From Spartobacteria bacterium (GTDB taxonomy: Bacteria > Verrucomicrobiota > Verrucomicrobiia > Chthoniobacterales > UBA10450), in contig PMSN01000023.1 of NCBI GenBank assembly GCA_003167555.1, positions 281,906 to 345,905 on the forward strand: a stretch of DNA of 64,000 nucleotides. The letters run 5' to 3'. Each line of letters starts with the position of its first letter. Positions within the stretch are counted from its first letter, which is position 1. Position numbers and translations under genes: made by a program. The notes under the pieces were generated by a model, which saw only the letters and a program-made list of their open reading frames with translations, was not told where the DNA came from and ran no database searches. Below, piece by piece: positions 51,625 to 59,651 of the stretch.

Positions 51625-53043
51625 ATGAAAACACGCGCCGCCAGTCTGTTCGCCACCCTTGCGATCGCATTCGTTGCGGATTCAGCTCATGCCACGGCGT
51701 CCGGCACGACCGTGATCACAAACGGCACGCTCATTAACCCAGGCACGGGGAAGGTGACGGAGAACGCGGTCATCACCATCCAGGGCGATCACATCAGCGC
51801 CGTCGGCCAGACGAGCGCCACCGACATTCCCAAGAAGGGCGATCGCGTCATCGATGCGCGCGGCAAGTTTATCTTGCCCGGTTACATCGACACGCACGTT
51901 CATTTTTTCCAATCGGGCGACATCTACACGCGGCCGGACGCGGTCGACCTAACGAGCATCCGATCCTATAAGGACGAACACGCGTGGATCGATCGCAACA
52001 AGCTCGACACGCTCGCGCGTTACATCCGTTGCGGGATCACTTCGGTAGTCGATGTCGGTGGACCGATGTGGAACTTCGCGATGCGGAAGTTCGCCAACTC
52101 CACCGAGAAAGCGCCGCGGGTCGCGGCGGCGGGCCCGCTGATCTCCAGCGTCTCGCGCCCGCAGCTCGAACTCAACGGCGATCCGCCCATCGTCAAAATC
52201 GAGACGCCGGAGCAGGGCGTGCAGCTCGTGCAGAAACTGGCGAAAGAGAAACCCGACTACGTCAAGATCTGGTACATCGTCAACGCCGAGAATCCGGTCG
52301 AGAAATTCCGGCCGATCGTTCACGCCGTTATTGCGGAAAGCCACCGCCTAAAATTGCGCGTGGCCGTTCACGCCACGGAGCTCGAGGCCGCGCGCACATC
52401 AGTCGAGGAAGGCGCCGATCTTCTCGTGCACAGCGTCACCGACAAACTCGTCGACGATGCATTCGTCAAATTATTGAAGGAACACGGCACGATCCTCACG
52501 CCGACGCTCGTCGTCTTCGAGCGTTACGGCCGCACCTTCGCGAACAAACTCAATCTGACGCCGGAAGAAAAAGCGTGGGGCAACCCGGAAGTTATCGCGT
52601 CGCTCGACGTCACGAAGATTCCGGCGGACAAAATCCCGGAGCGAATCAAGACCGCGCTGGCGAATCCCGATGCTGTCCTCGATCGCATCCAGAAAACGTA
52701 CGACATCGCGCTGAAAAATCTGAAGACGCTCCAGGACGCCGGCATCACCATCGCGGCCGGCACGGACGCGGGGAACATCGGCACCATTCATGGGCCCGCG
52801 CTCTTCCGCGAGTTTCAGCTCATGAAAGAAGCCGGCCTGACTCCGATGCAGATTCTTCAATCCACGACCGCCAACGCCGCCAAAACTTTCGGCGGCGAAA
52901 CCGGCGCGAAGATCGGCGCGATCGAGCCCGGCAAATTCGCCGACCTCGTCATCTTGAAATCGAACCCGCTGGACGACATCGCGCGCACCTCTGACATTGA
53001 AGCCGTGATGAAGAACGGCATTCTCTATCCGGCTGAGAAATGA
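51625..53043 (+). CDS. Amidohydrolase-superfamily enzyme, exported
   Basis: Metal-dependent hydrolase of 472 residues with signal peptide (residues 1-24). Metal ligands of the imidazolonepropionase/prolidase-like group: DTHVHFF (His-X-His), AVHATELEAA (His) and AAGTDAGNIG (Asp); the carboxylated lysine may be in KIWYIV. Substrates in the group are cyclic amides or Xaa-Pro dipeptides; this one is unassigned. The pyrE gene overlaps its end by ATGA. Confidence 0.9.
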   Translation: MKTRAASLFATLAIAFVADSAHATASGTTVITNGTLINPGTGKVTENAVITIQGDHISAVGQTSATDIPKKGDRVIDARGKFILPGYIDTHVHFFQSGDIYTRPDAVDLTSIRSYKDEHAWIDRNKLDTLARYIRCGITSVVDVGGPMWNFAMRKFANSTEKAPRVAAAGPLISSVSRPQLELNGDPPIVKIETPEQGVQLVQKLAKEKPDYVKIWYIVNAENPVEKFRPIVHAVIAESHRLKLRVAVHATELEAARTSVEEGADLLVHSVTDKLVDDAFVKLLKEHGTILTPTLVVFERYGRTFANKLNLTPEEKAWGNPEVIASLDVTKIPADKIPERIKTALANPDAVLDRIQKTYDIALKNLKTLQDAGITIAAGTDAGNIGTIHGPALFREFQLMKEAGLTPMQILQSTTANAAKTFGGETGAKIGAIEPGKFADLVILKSNPLDDIARTSDIEAVMKNGILYPAEK

Positions 53044-53654
53044 CGACCGACTCCGCGCAATTCGCCGAACTGAAATCGGAGTTGCTCGCGATCCTGAACG
53101 CGAAGTCGGTTTGTCGCGGCGATTTCACTCTCGCTTCCGGCGCGAAGAGCGATCTCTACATTGATGCGCGAGTTACGACTTCCGATCCGCGGGCCGCGCT
53201 TCTGATCGGGCGCATCGGATGGCAACTCATCAAGCAGATGGCTGCGGAACGCAGCGTAAATGTCGACGGCATCGGCGGGCTGACGATGGGGGCTGACTGG
53301 TTCGCGTTGAGCGTGGGCGTTTGCGCGCAGCTCGAAGATCCCGCGAACCGGCTTCACGTTTTCAGCGTGCGGAAGTCGGTGAAAGAACACGGCCGGCAAA
53401 AGCGAATCGAAGGCAATTTTTCTCCGGGCCAATCCGTGGTCGTGGTCGACGACGTCATCACGACGGGCGGCTCGACCTTGCAGGCGATCGACGCCGTTGA
53501 AGGCGAAGGCGGCCAGGTGGCGTTCGTGCTCGTGCTGGTGGATCGCGAGGAAGGCGGGCGCGCCGCGATCGAGCGTCGAGGTCACGCGGTGGTTCCCATT
53601 TTCACTCGAGCCGATTTCATTGGCGCCGCGCAGCCGGCGGCGGCGGCAGTTTGA
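53040..53654 (+). CDS. pyrE: Orotate phosphoribosyltransferase
   Basis: Makes orotidine 5'-phosphate from orotate and PRPP. 204 residues: KSVCRGDFTLASGAKSDLYID, the catalytic loop Lys in RKSVKEHGRQKRIEG and the PRPP loop VVVVDDVITTGGST. The Ala-rich tail is variable. Translational overlap (ATGA) with an exported amidohydrolase is unusual for a pyrimidine enzyme and probably reflects simple gene packing. Confidence 0.95.
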   Translation: MTTDSAQFAELKSELLAILNAKSVCRGDFTLASGAKSDLYIDARVTTSDPRAALLIGRIGWQLIKQMAAERSVNVDGIGGLTMGADWFALSVGVCAQLEDPANRLHVFSVRKSVKEHGRQKRIEGNFSPGQSVVVVDDVITTGGSTLQAIDAVEGEGGQVAFVLVLVDREEGGRAAIERRGHAVVPIFTRADFIGAAQPAAAAV

Positions 53655-53671
53655 AACGAACCGACGAAAAG

Positions 53672-54694
53672 TCAGCGCTTCAAGTAAAGCGAGTTCGTTC
53701 CGAAATCGATGATGCCGTGATAGCGGCGCAAAATTTCCGAGCCGAGCAATCCGGCCACCGGCGGCTTCGCATCGAGGAGCCCGCCGTGAATCAATCCTTC
53801 GAGATCGATGACGCCCACTTCGTTGCTCTGCATGTCCATCGAGCCGACCGAAAAACGCGAGATGGTGGCAAGCTGCACACCGCGCTGCTGCAGATTGACA
53901 CCGGAGGAGTTGAAGGGCGTGTCGCGCAACGGAATTTTCATCCGCCGCACAAAGTTCAAATGGAGGAGCGTGGCAAACGCGCCCGTGTCCACCATCAGCC
54001 GCGCCGCTTTTCCGTTGACCGATCCGTTCACATAAAGGTTGTAGCCGGGGCTGACGTTCATCGGCACGCGGCGGAACCCGCTGAAATCGAAACCTGGAAC
54101 GGTGCCCGGAACACTCGGATTTATTTTCAAAACGAGGAGTTGCCGCTGGCAGTCGATGATCGCCTTGGTGGGAAACAAAATATCGGCGCCGAGGATGCCG
54201 TCGATCTCGCCTCCTCCTTTTCTCCCGGACCGGTGAACATTGCCGAGGTCCACCAGCACCATCGGCTCCTCGACGAGATTGAGGGTGCCGAGGCGGAGGT
54301 TGTGCGCGATGCCGACGGCGTTGAACGCGCCGTTAATGCTGAGCCGTGAAGGAAGTCCCGATCGGCTGCCAGCGGGGGCCATTCCATAATAGGCGCGCCG
54401 GCTGAGCGCGATCGCACTAACTGGAGCGCCGGTATCCACGCCGAGGAGCGCTGGTTTGCCGTTAATCTCGGCGCGCACGAGCAAATGATTTTGGCGCGAG
54501 CGCTCGAGCGGAAGCGCTTCGTATTGGAGGGCGCTCGTCGGCGCGGGCCGCGGGAGAGCCAGGGCGATCGGCGGAAGAGCGAGAAGCGCCGCGGCTAGCA
54601 ACGCGGTGAATTTCCGCAGCGGAAAATTGGAGACGCAGGCAAACACGGGCCGGAGGATAGCACGTTCGGCGCTGGGCGAAAACGCTTGATTCAC
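53672..54694 (-). CDS. Two-domain retropepsin-like aspartyl protease, exported
   Basis: 340 residues with a basic N-terminus and hydrophobic stretch (residues 28-46) as signal or anchor. Two copies of the aspartyl-protease motif: GVDTGAPVSAIAL near residue 85 and MVDTGAFATLL near residue 236, each with a later hydrophobic-hydrophobic-Gly (IDGILGADIL and VAGLLGSEIL). Retropepsins normally have one motif and dimerise, so this is a fused pair like pepsins but of gag/DUF type. Substrate unknown. Confidence 0.85.
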   Translation of the reverse strand: MNQAFSPSAERAILRPVFACVSNFPLRKFTALLAAALLALPPIALALPRPAPTSALQYEALPLERSRQNHLLVRAEINGKPALLGVDTGAPVSAIALSRRAYYGMAPAGSRSGLPSRLSINGAFNAVGIAHNLRLGTLNLVEEPMVLVDLGNVHRSGRKGGGEIDGILGADILFPTKAIIDCQRQLLVLKINPSVPGTVPGFDFSGFRRVPMNVSPGYNLYVNGSVNGKAARLMVDTGAFATLLHLNFVRRMKIPLRDTPFNSSGVNLQQRGVQLATISRFSVGSMDMQSNEVGVIDLEGLIHGGLLDAKPPVAGLLGSEILRRYHGIIDFGTNSLYLKR

Positions 54695-54776
54695 TCGAGC
54701 GATCTTTGGCGTTGCGCTTTCGGGCTGACTGGTGATTAACTCTCCGCCAAGTCGGACGGCTCGAACTCAAAAACGC

Positions 54777-56291
54777 ATGTCGCAATCATCCGAACCCACC
54801 AACGGCAAGTTCATCCGCGGACTCGGACTGCTCGACTCGACGATGCTCGTCGCCGGCTCGATGATCGGCTCGGGCATATTCATCGTCTCATCAATCATTG
54901 CGCGCCAGGTCGGTGCGCCCGGTTGGTTGCTCGTCGTTTGGCTCGTGACCGGCGTGTTGACGCTGATGGCGGCGCTCTCCTACGGCGAGTTGGCGGCGAT
55001 GATGCCGAAGGCCGGCGGCCAGTATGTTTACCTGCGCGAAGCTTTCTCGCCGCTCTGGGGTTTCCTTTACGGCTGGACGCTTTTTCTCGTGATTCAGACC
55101 GGCACGATCGCGGCGGTCGCCGTCGGGTTTGCGCGCTACATGGGCGTGCTCGTTCCGTGGGTGTCGGAGTCGAATTATCTAATTGCGCCGATTCGTTTGG
55201 GCAGCTACGCGCTCTCGCTCTCGACCGCCCAAGCCGTCGGCCTGGCCCTCATCGCGCTCCTGACATTCATGAACACGCGCGGTCTAAGACTTGGCAAGCT
55301 CGTCCAGAACGTCTTCACGACAGCGAAGACCGGTGCGCTCATCGCGCTTATCGTGCTCGGTATCGTTGTCGGTTTGAGGTCGGGCGCGGGCGCGGCGAAC
55401 TTCAGCGACTTTTGGACTCTGCGCGGCGGTTTGCAGGATGTCGGACAGGGATTGAGCGCCGTGACCGCCTTCGGGCTCTTCGTGGGCATCTGCGTGGCGC
55501 AGACGAATTCGCTCTTCTCCGCCGACGCCTGGAACAACATCACCTTCACTGCAGGCGAGGTCATCAATCCACGCCGCAACGTTCCGCTCTCACTCGCCTT
55601 CGGGACCATCCTCGTCATCGGTCTCTACCTGCTCGCCAACGTCGCGTATCTGGCGGCGCTGCCTTTCACTGCGATTCAGAATGCGCCCAGCGATCGCGTC
55701 GCTTCCGAAACCGCCAACGTAATTTTCCCCGGCGCGGGCGCCACCATCATGGCCGTCGCGATCATGGTCTCGACGTTCGGGTGTAATAATGGGCTGATCC
55801 TGGCGGGCGCGCGCGCCTACTATGCGATGGCGCGCGATGGCCTCTTCTTCCGTCGCGTGGGCGACTTGAACAAGAACCACGTCCCGGCGTGGGGCCTCAT
55901 CATTCAAGGCATCTGGGCCGGCGTCCTCGTCCTGCCGCGCACCGTCAAGACAGATGCTGCCGGCACGGTCACCGGTTATGGCAATCTTTATGGCAACCTG
56001 CTCGACTACGTCATCTCGGCCGCGCTCATCTTTTATATCCTGACGATTATCGGCATCTTCGTGCTGCGCCGGAAACGGCCTGATGCGGAGCGCCCATACA
56101 AAGCTTTCGGTTACCCGATCGTCCCCGCTCTGTATGTCGTCGGTGCGACTGTGATCCTCGTGGTGCTCTTTATCTATCAAACGGCGACGACGTGGCCCGG
56201 CTTGGTTATCGTCCTGGCCGGTGTGCCAGTTTATTTTCTCTGGCGGAAATCAAATGCTGGTTCGGCTTCAGGAGACCAGAACTCATCGTAA
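54777..56291 (+). CDS. APC-superfamily amino-acid permease
   Basis: Inner-membrane transporter of 504 residues (from ATG 54777) with about 12 helices. The first helix has the family motif GSMIGSGIFIVSS, and helix six has FGLFVGICVAQTNSLFSADAW, here cut as FVGICVAQTNSLF and FSADAWNNITF. It resembles exchangers of the LAT/AdiC group. The second permease follows after 37 bases in the same direction. Confidence 0.93.
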   Translation: MSQSSEPTNGKFIRGLGLLDSTMLVAGSMIGSGIFIVSSIIARQVGAPGWLLVVWLVTGVLTLMAALSYGELAAMMPKAGGQYVYLREAFSPLWGFLYGWTLFLVIQTGTIAAVAVGFARYMGVLVPWVSESNYLIAPIRLGSYALSLSTAQAVGLALIALLTFMNTRGLRLGKLVQNVFTTAKTGALIALIVLGIVVGLRSGAGAANFSDFWTLRGGLQDVGQGLSAVTAFGLFVGICVAQTNSLFSADAWNNITFTAGEVINPRRNVPLSLAFGTILVIGLYLLANVAYLAALPFTAIQNAPSDRVASETANVIFPGAGATIMAVAIMVSTFGCNNGLILAGARAYYAMARDGLFFRRVGDLNKNHVPAWGLIIQGIWAGVLVLPRTVKTDAAGTVTGYGNLYGNLLDYVISAALIFYILTIIGIFVLRRKRPDAERPYKAFGYPIVPALYVVGATVILVVLFIYQTATTWPGLVIVLAGVPVYFLWRKSNAGSASGDQNSS

Positions 56292-56328
56292 CGAAAATTA
56301 AAGCTACCGCACGCAAAGGAGACCAAGT

Positions 56329-57831
56329 ATGGCAAATTTATTCGCAAGAAAACCTCTCGCCAAGTTGATGGGTGAAGCGCAGGAAGTCGGCGAGCACACA
56401 CTCAAACGCTCGCTTGGCCCAGTGAATCTCGTCGCCCTCGGCATCGGCGCGATCATTGGCGCCGGCCTGTTTGTCCGCACGGCAGATGCCATCGCTCAAC
56501 GCGCTGGTCCGTCGGTTGTGCTGGCGTTCATCCTGGCCGGTGTCGGCTGCGCATTTGCGGGACTTTGCTACGCCGAGTTCGCATCAATGATTCCGGTCGC
56601 AGGCAGCGCCTATACTTATTCTTATGCAACCATGGGTGAGTTCGTCGGCTGGATCATCGGATGGGACCTTGTTTTGGAGTACGCCGTCGGCGCGGCCACA
56701 GTCGCGATCGCGTGGAGCCAATATGCGAATCGAGTGTTGGGATGGTTTAGCCTAGCTGTTCCTTACCAATGGTCGCATTCGCCTTTCGAGCACCAAGGTG
56801 GTGTTCATGGCATCATGAACATTCCGGCAGTTTTCATTCTTCTGCTTCTGACGCTCCTCCTTATTCGCGGCACAAAGGAATCAGCGTTTGTTAATGGGAT
56901 CATTGTTGTTATCAAAGTCGCTGTCGTCCTATTGGTAATCTGCATCGGATGGGGCTTCATCAATCCGGCTAACCACACGCCTTTGATTCCAGCCGCAACC
57001 ATGTACACGCCACCGCACGACTTTCCGCATGCCTACGGCGGGATAATGGGAATCCTTGGGGCCGCAGGGATCGTCTTCTTTGCCTACATTGGATTCGACG
57101 CCGTCTCTACTGCCGCGCAAGAAGCCAAGAATCCGGCACGCACAATGCCGATTGGTATCCTGGGGTCGCTCGTAATCTGCACTGTGCTGTATGTGCTGTT
57201 CTCGTATGTGCTGAGCGGCCTTGCGACCGTCGAAGATTTTCGGACACAAGGTAAAGAAGCGTCAGTAGCATTTGCGATTAGCACCTATATGCCCGGCTAT
57301 GAATGGCTATCAAAGTCAGTTACGGTTGCGATTCTCGCTGGGTTTTCGTCTGTTATCCTCGTCATGTTACTTGGTCAATCTCGGGTCTTCTATTCGATGA
57401 GCAGAGACGGACTCGTGCCAAAGGTCTTTTCTGACGTGCATCCGCGTTTCCGCACTCCGTACAAATCGAACATGCTTTTCTTCGTCTTCACGGGAGTCTT
57501 CGCCGCGTTCATTCCGGAAGAGATCGTCGGGGACATGACGAGTATTGGGACGCTCTTCGCATTCATACTCGTTTGCGCCGGAGTCTGGATTTTGCGGGTG
57601 CGCAGTCCAGAACTGGAACGGGCCTTCCGTGTTCCGGCGGCGCCAGTTGTCTGCACGCTCGGGATTATCATTTGCGGTGCGATGATTTACGGACTCGGCT
57701 GGCCGACGTGGTTGCGATTGATCGTCTGGCTGCTGATCGGGTTCATCTTCTACTTTGGCTACGGGAAGAGCCACAGCCACATCAACGCGCCCCCGCCGGA
57801 AATGCCGGAAGGAATTAAGCTGAGCAAATAA
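56329..57831 (+). CDS. Cationic amino-acid transporter-like permease (APC/CAT group)
   Basis: 500 residues with 12 predicted helices. Family motifs: LGIGAIIGAGLFVRT in helix one, AGLCYAEFASMIPVAGSAYTY in two, and YIGFDAVSTAAQEAKNPART in six, typical of YfnA/CAT transporters. A good ribosome-binding site (AAGGAG) lies seven bases before the ATG. The region is more A+T-rich than the preceding permease, suggesting a different history. Arginine is a plausible substrate, given the arginine degradation genes at 3.5-5.5 kb, but this is not shown. Confidence 0.93.
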   Translation: MANLFARKPLAKLMGEAQEVGEHTLKRSLGPVNLVALGIGAIIGAGLFVRTADAIAQRAGPSVVLAFILAGVGCAFAGLCYAEFASMIPVAGSAYTYSYATMGEFVGWIIGWDLVLEYAVGAATVAIAWSQYANRVLGWFSLAVPYQWSHSPFEHQGGVHGIMNIPAVFILLLLTLLLIRGTKESAFVNGIIVVIKVAVVLLVICIGWGFINPANHTPLIPAATMYTPPHDFPHAYGGIMGILGAAGIVFFAYIGFDAVSTAAQEAKNPARTMPIGILGSLVICTVLYVLFSYVLSGLATVEDFRTQGKEASVAFAISTYMPGYEWLSKSVTVAILAGFSSVILVMLLGQSRVFYSMSRDGLVPKVFSDVHPRFRTPYKSNMLFFVFTGVFAAFIPEEIVGDMTSIGTLFAFILVCAGVWILRVRSPELERAFRVPAAPVVCTLGIIICGAMIYGLGWPTWLRLIVWLLIGFIFYFGYGKSHSHINAPPPEMPEGIKLSK

Positions 57832-57865
57832 TGGAGGGGCGCGCTGCGTCGCGTCCACCGCTTTT

Positions 57866-57926
57866 GGTAGGGCGAGACTCTGTCGAGCCGCGAACCGTTT
57901 TCGCCTCGACAGAGTCTCGCCCTACC
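57866..57926. repeat. GGTAGGGCGAGACTC-type inverted repeat
   Basis: Arms GGTAGGGCGAGACTCTGTCG and CGACAGAGTCTCGCCCTACC around a short loop. At the convergent 3' ends of the permease and DUF4912 genes. Confidence 0.9.
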
Positions 57927-57935
57927 AATCGCGAA

Positions 57936-58691
57936 TCACATCGGGCTCGAGGCGCCGAAGCCGAGGATCGATTCGATCCGTTGGCGCGTCGCGAAAGCGT
58001 CTTCGGATTCGCGCAACCGCGAGCGGTGCAGCGCATCGGTTTCAGAGAAGCTGAGATCGATCGCGCGCAGAATTTCGCGATCTGCCGCCGCCAAAGCCGC
58101 TCCGGGTTTGTCCGCGTGCTTCTGCATCTCGGCCAGAATTTCCACGATCGCGTCGCCGTCGTATTTTGAGCCGCGAAATGCATCGACGATGCGCTGGAAA
58201 CTCAAATGAAACGGCACGGTCGCGACATCGATAGGGCCAGTCTCGCCGACATCTTCCGGCGGCGTCATGACGACGTCCGAGGTGGCGACGGAATTCCAGA
58301 CATCCGCCGGCTCATTGTAGCCGAGCTCGATGCGATAGGAGCTGCGCGCGTGCGTGACCGAAATCAAATGACTTCCGGCCAGCGGCTCGACCGGCGCCGT
58401 TGTTTCCTCAATTCCTTCGTGCCACAAAACACGCAGGTGCACCTTGCGATCCGAGGGCGGGTGCTCGCCAAAGACGGCGGGCCAATCGATGTCCCAGTAA
58501 ACGAAGAGCGTGTGCGGATCGCGCGCGATGGCGAAGAGAAACGATCTGCCGTAGGAGCGTGGAAGTTCTCCGAGATTTTCGTAATCCGTGGTCATCGCGT
58601 CGTCCGGCGCGGTGGTCGCCCGGGGGACGAGCGGGCGAGGCGATAGAACGAACGTGTCCGTTTCGTTCTCTTGTGGATTGATCGCCATCAA
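57936..58691 (-). CDS. DUF4912-domain protein
   Basis: 251 residues with the DUF4912 signature YGRSFLFAIARDPHTLFVYWDIDW (only about 20 residues shown as two parts: GRSFLFAIARDPHTLFVYW, DIDWP) and HLRVLWHEG. The domain is common in bacteria with no known function and may bind carbohydrates or ligands. The N-terminal 35 residues are low-complexity. Single gene, convergent to the permease. Confidence 0.8.
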   Translation of the reverse strand: MMAINPQENETDTFVLSPRPLVPRATTAPDDAMTTDYENLGELPRSYGRSFLFAIARDPHTLFVYWDIDWPAVFGEHPPSDRKVHLRVLWHEGIEETTAPVEPLAGSHLISVTHARSSYRIELGYNEPADVWNSVATSDVVMTPPEDVGETGPIDVATVPFHLSFQRIVDAFRGSKYDGDAIVEILAEMQKHADKPGAALAAADREILRAIDLSFSETDALHRSRLRESEDAFATRQRIESILGFGASSPM

Positions 58692-59073
58692 CTGACGTTA
58701 CACAAATTTTGCCGCGGCGATAGAGACTTCCTGTAGCCTGAATCGCCGTCGCATCGGGACTGGATTGCCAATCGTCGTTCGCCACGAGAAGCGCGCCTGT
58801 CCGTCATGAATCGACCCGATCACCTAGGACCTCAATGCTTCCTCTTCGATACGACAGGTAAGTAAATCCCGGTCTTTCGTTTACCTCGAATAACGTCGCG
58901 AGTAATCGCCCCGTCGCGAGCTTGCACGCCATCCTTTTCTGGAAACCAAGGCCCGGCCTGGTGATTTCGGCACGAACAACACCACCGGCCTAGGTCTAGC
59001 CGAGTCTACCAGCTGACAAGGTCGCCGGCATAACGTGCGTTCGGCGGTCTGAGACCGTCGCTACCGCTACAGC
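58692..59073. other. Non-coding stretch with a partial TGTAGC repeat
   Basis: No gene is supported in these 382 bases. The right end (59041-59073) is a decayed TGTAGCGGCGG-type repeat next to the stop of the gene at 59074. A short dyad GGCCTAGGTCTAGCC lies near 58989. I see no RNA gene in it. Confidence 0.5.
59041..59073. repeat. Decayed TGTAGCGGCGG-type repeat
   Basis: CGGCGGTCTGAGACCGTCGC, then TACCGCTACAG; a diverged single-arm copy (compare 27955 and 42101). It directly follows the TAG stop of the minus-strand gene at 59074. Confidence 0.6.
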
Positions 59074-59556
59074 CTACTGTCCAGATCCGACGTACTCGGC
59101 CGAGTAGGAATCGATCTTCGTGGTCGAACCTACGCTTGGCGACTGCGCCACGTCATAGGCATTGTTGCTCGCCACCCGTTGCGTTTGCGTATCGTAAATC
59201 ATCACGGTCTTCTTTGCTTTGGGCGAACTCTTGGCGCCCCTTTCCGTATCCACCGCGATGTAACGCACCTTTTTCGCTTTCATGCTCGCCTTCCGCTGCG
59301 ACGACATCCGCGCATAAGACTGGCGCGCCCGCATCTCGGCCACCTGCCGTTGCCGTTCCGTCGCCTCCTGTTTCGCAATAAAATAGATCACGGTCGCGAC
59401 CACCGCGGCGGTGACGATCGTCTCGGCCGCACTACTTCTGCTACTAAAAGGATTCGGAACATATGGCAGTTGAGCGGGGGCAGTGCCGATAGAGGCGCTC
59501 GCCAGGATCGCTCCGACTGTGAGCAGGCAAGCCGCTTTTAAAATGCGTGTTTTCAT
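59074..59556 (-). CDS. Exported protein of unknown function (160 aa)
   Basis: From ATG 59556 the protein has a signal peptide (residues 1-28, LLTVGAILASASIG), a second hydrophobic segment (ETIVTAAVVATVIYFIAKQ, about residues 45-63) and a long basic helix (QEATERQRQVAEMRARQSYA). The rest is Lys/Ser/Thr-rich with no family I recognise. It might be a small membrane-linked stress or wall protein. Divergent from the DUF4062 gene. Confidence 0.65.
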   Translation of the reverse strand: MKTRILKAACLLTVGAILASASIGTAPAQLPYVPNPFSSRSSAAETIVTAAVVATVIYFIAKQEATERQRQVAEMRARQSYARMSSQRKASMKAKKVRYIAVDTERGAKSSPKAKKTVMIYDTQTQRVASNNAYDVAQSPSVGSTTKIDSYSAEYVGSGQ

Positions 59557-59651
59557 CGTTGCTGCCCTTGTACGCGGCGCGCTCCCGCCTGGCAAGCGAA
59601 TAAGCGGCATAGAAGCCTTGCCAGACTGCGACTGATTTGGTATCACCTCCC

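Noticed and set aside
58692..59073. Small RNA or tRNA gene in the gap
   Set aside because: No cloverleaf or known ncRNA pattern seen; only a decayed repeat and a short dyad.
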